36,275 nt of DNA from NCBI GenBank assembly GCA_963169875.1, contig CAUJEL010000141.1, positions 1 to 36,275 of the forward strand, given 5' to 3'. Shown in pieces: positions 31,897 to 36,275 of the stretch; the first letter of the stretch is position 1, and each line of letters begins with the position of its first letter. The notes beneath the pieces are model-generated. The model was not told where the DNA came from. It searched no databases and saw only the letters and a program-made list of their open reading frames with translations. The position numbers were made by a program, and so were the translations under genes. This DNA is from Candidatus Zhuqueibacterota bacterium (lineage in GTDB: Bacteria; Zhuqueibacterota; Zhuqueibacteria; Residuimicrobiales; Residuimicrobiaceae).

Positions 31897-32685
31897 TTGC
31901 GTAGGCAACCATTAAATATCCTACTCTTTTTCGGCCTGTTTGCAGTTTTGTCATTATTGACTGCTCAACTCAGCACGAGTTTCTGCCAGGAGAGCGCTTT
32001 TCATCCAGGCGATCGGATCATCGCCCTGGATGTCACTTTTCTCAAGAACAGCCCCAGGTCTTCGTCGCTGATTCTCGCCGTGTTGGAGAGCAACGAATCA
32101 GCCATCGTCATTGATAGTCAATCTATCTGGGTTCATGTCAGCAGTCGCGATGGCCGGGCGCAAGGCTGGGCAAAAGCAACCGAATTTAAAATTGGAACAC
32201 AGCGAGCAGCCCCAGACACACTGTCAAAGACCATCGGTATGTACGCAGAAGCCAGGGATACAATACAAAAATCTGAGCAAGCAGTTCCACCTGCACCACA
32301 ACCGCAGAAAGAAATAAGGAGTAAATCAGGCCAGGGCACGGGGATATGGGGAATTATCATCAGCAGTATCCTCTCTGCTTTTTTTGGTGGAATGCTCGGT
32401 TTTTTCTTTCAACGCACAAAACACAAGCAGCGGCCGACAGCCAAGGGCAATGTTGAAGGGATGCGAAAATTCAATGAGTTAATGATCGCCTTTGAGGGCA
32501 TCTACACAGCTCATCAAAAATTGCTACAGAGCATGTCAGGGAACGGGTATGAGCACTGGCAGATGTTATTCGAAGAACTTTCCAATGCCTATAATCAATT
32601 GGCAGTGTTGCAGAAAAAAAGCCTGAACGATATCGAATACCTGCAACAGGAAATAGAATATTTGCAGGAAGGACATAAAATTTAA
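31897..32685 (+). CDS. SH3-like/TM/coiled-coil membrane protein (first gene of ATPase operon)
   Basis: 262 aa from a TTG start with AAGGCGG upstream; an in-frame stop lies shortly before, so TTG is nearly forced. Residues 1-32 are a signal peptide or anchor (LLFFGLFAVLSLLTAQLSTSFCQ). Residues 37-100 look like a bacterial SH3 domain (HPGDRIIALDVTFLKNSPRSSS, then WVHVSSRDGRAQGWAKATEF), placed outside the cytoplasm. A Pro-rich linker follows, then a TM helix at about 150-172 (IWGIIISSILSAFFGGMLGFFF). The C-terminal 90 residues are cytoplasmic and end in a coiled coil. This is an envelope-spanning layout that could pass a signal to the ATPases encoded next. Family not recognised. Confidence 0.75.
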   Translation: MRRQPLNILLFFGLFAVLSLLTAQLSTSFCQESAFHPGDRIIALDVTFLKNSPRSSSLILAVLESNESAIVIDSQSIWVHVSSRDGRAQGWAKATEFKIGTQRAAPDTLSKTIGMYAEARDTIQKSEQAVPPAPQPQKEIRSKSGQGTGIWGIIISSILSAFFGGMLGFFFQRTKHKQRPTAKGNVEGMRKFNELMIAFEGIYTAHQKLLQSMSGNGYEHWQMLFEELSNAYNQLAVLQKKSLNDIEYLQQEIEYLQEGHKI

Positions 32686-32711
32686 CAATAGCATTATGGA
32701 GGCACTCTATC

Positions 32712-33545
32712 ATGGATGGTAGCAAACTTGAACGGCTGATCATTTTTTATAGAAAGATGGGCGATATCCTGCGCATCATGAATGAGATCAAAAAATTGGA
32801 TGAATCCAGAGCCGCCAATCTCCGGGCGCTCAAGGCGCGCACAGAAAAAATTCTCACTATGTGCGCAGGAATGGATGATAGCACCATTGTCAAGGAGTTC
32901 AGTGCGGAAATCGATGCGTATCAGCAAACTCTCGTGCAGTCGGAACAATCATTGGTGGACGAGTTCGGCGTGCGGCTGGAGGATTTGCTGCAATCAAGGC
33001 AGGTCACCCTGACCGGCCAATACCCGAATCTGCGAGCGGGTCTTTTTACAATCAAGATGGATGTAATAAATTGGCAAGTAACCCTGTGGTACGGACCGGA
33101 GCAGGAAAGACTGGAAAAATGCCCCCTGGATGCAGAAACCGTGGCAAACCGTATTGGCGCACAGTTAGATACGCTTGGTTCTCAGCTCAAGCCCGAGCAG
33201 TATGCGTCCATCCTCGCAAACGTTTATAAAAAAGTGAAAATTGAAACCGGCGGCGAAGAGATGGTGCCCATCATTCAACTGCTGCCAGAGATGGCGCTGG
33301 CGTTGCAAGGCAAGGCTTTTTTGAAGGATCCGAACAAAGAAAATTATATGCCCTATTCAAGGGCGAATTTCAGTTTTGACCTGTTCAAACTTAAAAGGTT
33401 TAATCCGACGGATCTACCCATACTGGTGCAATTGACCGTGGCAGCGCGCGCGCTCACCACGGATAAATCCAAGTATCTGTGGATTCCGGATGATTTGAAA
33501 GGAAATGGTTCCACCTATTCTCATATTCGCATCAGGGAGGCTTAG
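32712..33545 (+). CDS. Uncharacterised 277-aa protein (second gene of ATPase operon)
   Basis: 277 aa, GGAGG before ATG. Residues 1-100 are helical and charged (KLERLIIFYRKMGDILRIMNEI, then EFSAEIDAYQQTLVQSEQSLVDEFGVRLEDLL). The C-terminal part is mixed, ending with FSFDLFKLKRFN, VAARALTTDKSKYLWIPDD and a final SHIRIREA. No catalytic motif, no TM and no TerB-like pattern, although it occupies the place TerB proteins hold in Shango. The stop codon adjoins the ATG of the first ATPase, so the products are probably made in matched amounts and work together. Confidence 0.75.
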   Translation: MDGSKLERLIIFYRKMGDILRIMNEIKKLDESRAANLRALKARTEKILTMCAGMDDSTIVKEFSAEIDAYQQTLVQSEQSLVDEFGVRLEDLLQSRQVTLTGQYPNLRAGLFTIKMDVINWQVTLWYGPEQERLEKCPLDAETVANRIGAQLDTLGSQLKPEQYASILANVYKKVKIETGGEEMVPIIQLLPEMALALQGKAFLKDPNKENYMPYSRANFSFDLFKLKRFNPTDLPILVQLTVAARALTTDKSKYLWIPDDLKGNGSTYSHIRIREA

Positions 33546-34784
33546 ATGGAAGAGCTCAGCAAACCTATTGCTCGAAAAATAATTGAAGCCTTGGGGGAGT
33601 CCGGGCAACCCCCTGTTTATGGTCATCACTTCTTTTCCTGCGGACTGGACCCGTATCTGAATATCATCGACTCTGAGTATTTAAAGACCTACATCAAAGA
33701 TGGCGGCGCATCCTTTAAAATCGTCGAAGGCATGTACGGAGGCGGTAAGACGCATTTTCTCTACAGCATCCGTAATCTGGCCTGGCAGGAGCGCTATATT
33801 GTATCATATGTTACGCTTAAATCACAGGAAAGCCCATTTTACAAACTGGAACTCGTTTATAAAGCCATTGTGAACGGTTTAATTGCCCCGCAAGAACCTG
33901 AAAAACTGCTCTCGCCAAATTATGAAAAAGGGATCGCCAGTCTCATTGATTTTTGGATACAGAATTTTCGAGAAAATCATCTGGACGTTTCAGCGACAGA
34001 AGAAGAACAAAAGGAGATGCTCGAGCATGAACTGGACAACGTGCAAGGCATCGAAAGCACCAGCTTTGCCAAGGCCGTAAAAAATGCATTCAAGCAGCGT
34101 TATTACAGCAACGATGAAGGTTTCGAAACGATCTGCCAATGGCTGCAAGGCGAGGGATACGACCGCCGCTTGCACGGCCGTTTTGGCATTTACGAACGAA
34201 TTGACAAAACAACTGCGTTTAAGATGATCCGATCGTTGGTCCGCTGGATTAACCAAATTGGCTTCAGCGGCATAGTCATTCTTTTTGACGAAGCAGAGCC
34301 GAAAACCCATCTCTCCGGCAAAGATAAAAGCCAGCTGGTGAGCAATCTGCGGGAAATCATAGATGCCTGTGCCAATTCCAGCTTTATGAATGTGATGGTT
34401 TTTTACTCCATTCCGGACATGTCCTTACTCGAAAGCGGCAATATGGCGGTCTACGAAGCCTTGCGCCAGCGTATCTCCACCGTTTTTGAAGAACTTAATC
34501 CAACAGGCGTGAGGATTCAGCTGGAAGCAGTTGTGTTGGATGCACTGACTTTTCTCAATGAGGTCGGTTCCCGGATATCAGAAATCTATCAAGTCGCCTA
34601 TGATTGCACGTTTGATCAAAAAGCTCTCGATGATTTGATCAAAATCGTCGCAAAAGAATCTTATGGTAAAAGATTCGCGGATATCGGCTACAAGCGCGTA
34701 TTTGTGAAAGGTATTGCAGGTGCCTTAAATTTTTATCGCATCAAGGGAATACCGCCCAGCACTGAAGAACTCAGGATTAGTTGA
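33546..34784 (+). CDS. BrxC/BrxD-like P-loop ATPase (DUF2791 type), first of tandem pair
   Basis: 412 aa, ATG directly after the previous TAG, with GGGAGG upstream. Walker A is GMYGGGKTHFL (K68-T69), followed by the family's SPFYKLELVYKAIV segment at about 95-110; Walker B is ILFDEAEP (D248-E249). A C-terminal segment RFADIGYKRVFVKGIAGALNFY ends the protein. This is the ATPase type named BrxC/BrxD in BREX and SngB in Shango, thought to power loading or remodelling on DNA. It is clearly paralogous to the next gene. The neighbours differ from standard BREX: no pglX, pglZ or brxL is seen. Confidence 0.85.
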   Translation: MEELSKPIARKIIEALGESGQPPVYGHHFFSCGLDPYLNIIDSEYLKTYIKDGGASFKIVEGMYGGGKTHFLYSIRNLAWQERYIVSYVTLKSQESPFYKLELVYKAIVNGLIAPQEPEKLLSPNYEKGIASLIDFWIQNFRENHLDVSATEEEQKEMLEHELDNVQGIESTSFAKAVKNAFKQRYYSNDEGFETICQWLQGEGYDRRLHGRFGIYERIDKTTAFKMIRSLVRWINQIGFSGIVILFDEAEPKTHLSGKDKSQLVSNLREIIDACANSSFMNVMVFYSIPDMSLLESGNMAVYEALRQRISTVFEELNPTGVRIQLEAVVLDALTFLNEVGSRISEIYQVAYDCTFDQKALDDLIKIVAKESYGKRFADIGYKRVFVKGIAGALNFYRIKGIPPSTEELRIS

Positions 34785-34786
34785 TT

Positions 34787-36275
34787 ATGCAAGAGGACAT
34801 TGTATACAACCCGCTGTATGGCGAAGGGAAAATATTGAGTTCCCGTTTTTTTAGACGGGAGTTCTATGTGCATTTTAAAAGCGGACGCAAGGTCTGGCTG
34901 AAGGCAAATGAGATACGCCGGCTAACGCAGACGCCCATCGATTTTCAAGAGGGAGATTGGATTATCCATCGCACGTACCGCACGGGCAGAGTACTAAAAA
35001 TCATCCCCGTCGATAATGATTTCGAGATTACGGTGGAATTTGACCAATTTGGAACGAAAATACTGCGCCAGAGCATTGCCGGGTTGAATAAAACCGCGCC
35101 ACCCCCCGAACCAAAATCAATCCCCGAACCAGTTGTTAATCATTACTTTAAACCAAGACGAATGATAGAGGCTTTCCGTCTTGGTGTTGTGCCACACGAT
35201 TTGATCGACGAATTCACCTTTGGTAGAGATGCCGAAATAGCCCAAATTGAGAAGTGGCTGGCACACGAAAAGATCAACACCCACATTCTGGTGGGTGAAT
35301 ACGGATCGGGCAAAACACACATTTTGAATTATGCTTTTTGGAAAGCCATCCGTCAAGGCTATGCCGCAGCCTATGTAGAAATGGATCCCCTGGAATGCCC
35401 ATTTTATCAACCTAAAAAAGTATATGCCAAATTGATTCAGTCCTTGAAATTCCAACTGCCATATGATAAACAGGAATATGGATTTAAAAACCTCTTACAA
35501 AACTTGCTCAGCGATGGCGCCTTTCATGATCACGCATACTTTAAGCATTTATTGCCAGATGCCGGTGAAAAAGCATGGGAATGGATAGAAGCACGAAATA
35601 TCTTAACTCGGCCGGAAGAAAATGAAGGAGAAGTTGATTTGGATTATCCGCCATTGTACAATTATGCCAGTGCCGGAAATATCTATTGTTATTTGCTGAG
35701 TGCCATCGGATATGGCATCAAAAAAACCCTTGGTCTGCGCGGATTGGTCTTGATTTTTGATGAAGCGGAGGCCATCAGTCAGACCAATTACGTCTATCAA
35801 GCACAAAAAGCTGATTCGTTCTTAAAGGCATTGATTCGAGTAGCTTCCAACGATGAAGCATTAAAAAGACCACACAGTGCAGGATTGGAATATTGTTTAA
35901 AAGGCATAAGTAGAAACATCCCCTTTTTGTATCGTTCGCCTTCGTCGATCAAATTGCTCTTCGCATTTACACCCCTTACCATTTTACGAGAAATCACCAA
36001 ATATCCCGATATCATGTCCACTGAGCTGAGCGAGTTATCTCCAGAGAGCAAACGCCAACTGTTCGACCGTATAAAAATACTTTATAAAAATGCATATAAA
36101 TATGAGACAGAATCCGATGGCAAATCCCTGTACAAAATCTTGCTTGGTAAATCGGATAAAACCAGAGCATTTGTCAAGGGTTCCGTGGAAATTTTTGATT
36201 TTATCCGATTCGATCAATTCAAATCAGATGGTTCGGGGGTAACCATACATGACACCAGAAATCATTCGCAAAAAT
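34787..36275 (+). CDS. BrxC/BrxD-like P-loop ATPase with N-terminal Tudor/CarD-like part, second of pair (3' end beyond window)
   Basis: 496 codons are visible from ATG 34787, 2 bp after the previous stop; no stop occurs before the edge. Residues 1-105 hold two small beta modules (VYNPLYGEGKILSSRFFRRE, then VHFKSGRKVWLKANEI; and FQEGDWIIHRTYRTGRVLKI, then ITVEFDQFGTKIL) that look like CarD/UvrD-C Tudor folds, often contacts for RNA polymerase or DNA. The ATPase follows: Walker A GEYGSGKTHIL (K176-T177), the CPFYQPKKVYAKLI segment, and Walker B LIFDEAEA (D325-E326). The end, RAFVKGSVEIFDFIRF, matches the C-terminus of the preceding ATPase, so only a few residues are probably missing. Confidence 0.85.
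   Translation, partial: MQEDIVYNPLYGEGKILSSRFFRREFYVHFKSGRKVWLKANEIRRLTQTPIDFQEGDWIIHRTYRTGRVLKIIPVDNDFEITVEFDQFGTKILRQSIAGLNKTAPPPEPKSIPEPVVNHYFKPRRMIEAFRLGVVPHDLIDEFTFGRDAEIAQIEKWLAHEKINTHILVGEYGSGKTHILNYAFWKAIRQGYAAAYVEMDPLECPFYQPKKVYAKLIQSLKFQLPYDKQEYGFKNLLQNLLSDGAFHDHAYFKHLLPDAGEKAWEWIEARNILTRPEENEGEVDLDYPPLYNYASAGNIYCYLLSAIGYGIKKTLGLRGLVLIFDEAEAISQTNYVYQAQKADSFLKALIRVASNDEALKRPHSAGLEYCLKGISRNIPFLYRSPSSIKLLFAFTPLTILREITKYPDIMSTELSELSPESKRQLFDRIKILYKNAYKYETESDGKSLYKILLGKSDKTRAFVKGSVEIFDFIRFDQFKSDGSGVTIHDTRNHSQK
36249..36275 (+). CDS. Possible start of the next gene in the operon (9 codons visible)
   Basis: ATG 36249 (MTPEIIRKN) lies in another frame inside the expected last codons of the ATPase, with GGGGGT nine bases before it. 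In related BREX-2 and Shango modules a helicase gene follows the ATPase, so this is where I would expect it. Too little is visible to say more. Confidence 0.3.

Noticed and set aside
31897-36275. Canonical BREX locus
   Set aside because: ATPases resemble BrxC/BrxD but no pglX methylase, pglZ, brxL or brxA/B is in the window.

Overview
The window looks like a piece of an uncultured, moderately GC-rich bacterial chromosome. The left part is ordinary housekeeping sequence. From about 8.6 kb onward it is a mosaic island of toxin-antitoxin genes, restriction genes and other probable defence genes. Strong AGGAGG-type ribosome sites, a beta-propeller lipoprotein beside a small Cys-rich leader protein, and a DUF5597-type glycosidase hint at the Fibrobacteres-Chlorobi-Bacteroidetes superphylum, for example Calditrichota or KSB1-like lineages. 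That placement is inference with low confidence. I saw no rRNA, tRNA or CRISPR array.

Region 1 (1-8181), core-like: the 3' part of a DEAD-box RNA helicase with a repetitive basic tail; an FKBP/SlyD-type isomerase; a small RRM protein; an unknown 104-aa protein; a degenerate receiver protein and a NarL-type response regulator; a short unknown gene with a good promoter; a secreted glycosidase; and an M16 peptidase. Two unrelated genes here, the helicase and the glycosidase, have their 3' ends duplicated downstream.

Region 2 (8182-15850), accessory: a ParE-like toxin broken by an amber codon with its intact antitoxin; an unknown two-gene operon; a TIR-domain protein; a Cys-rich secreted peptide with a six-bladed beta-propeller lipoprotein; and a RelE/RHH toxin-antitoxin pair. 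The long gene-free gaps hold two families of dispersed, non-coding repeats and a perfect 33-bp palindrome.

Region 3 (16003-20965), restriction: an HNH endonuclease whose coding frame appears to start at CTG, then hsdR and hsdS of a type I system with no hsdM anywhere in the window.

Region 4 (21047-26713): a tight four-gene operon encoding a two-S1-domain protein, two small helical or coiled-coil proteins and a large membrane-anchored UPF1-like SF1 helicase. I do not recognise this combination as a named system, and it is one of two leading candidates for something new. It ends at an integron attC-like site (26746-26820).

Region 5 (26836-31411): AT-rich apeA (HEPN abortive-infection nuclease), a two-TM coiled-coil protein, and a GmrSD-like DUF262-HNH nuclease bracketed by imperfect direct repeats. 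The nuclease and the region 4 operon carry the same 27-bp upstream element.

Region 6 (31897-36275, runs off the edge): an SH3-TM-coiled-coil protein, an unknown 277-aa protein and two tandem paralogous BrxC/BrxD-like ATPases, the second with an N-terminal Tudor/CarD-like part. A further gene appears to start at the edge. This is the second candidate novel system, related in its parts to BREX type 2 and Shango ATPase/helicase modules.
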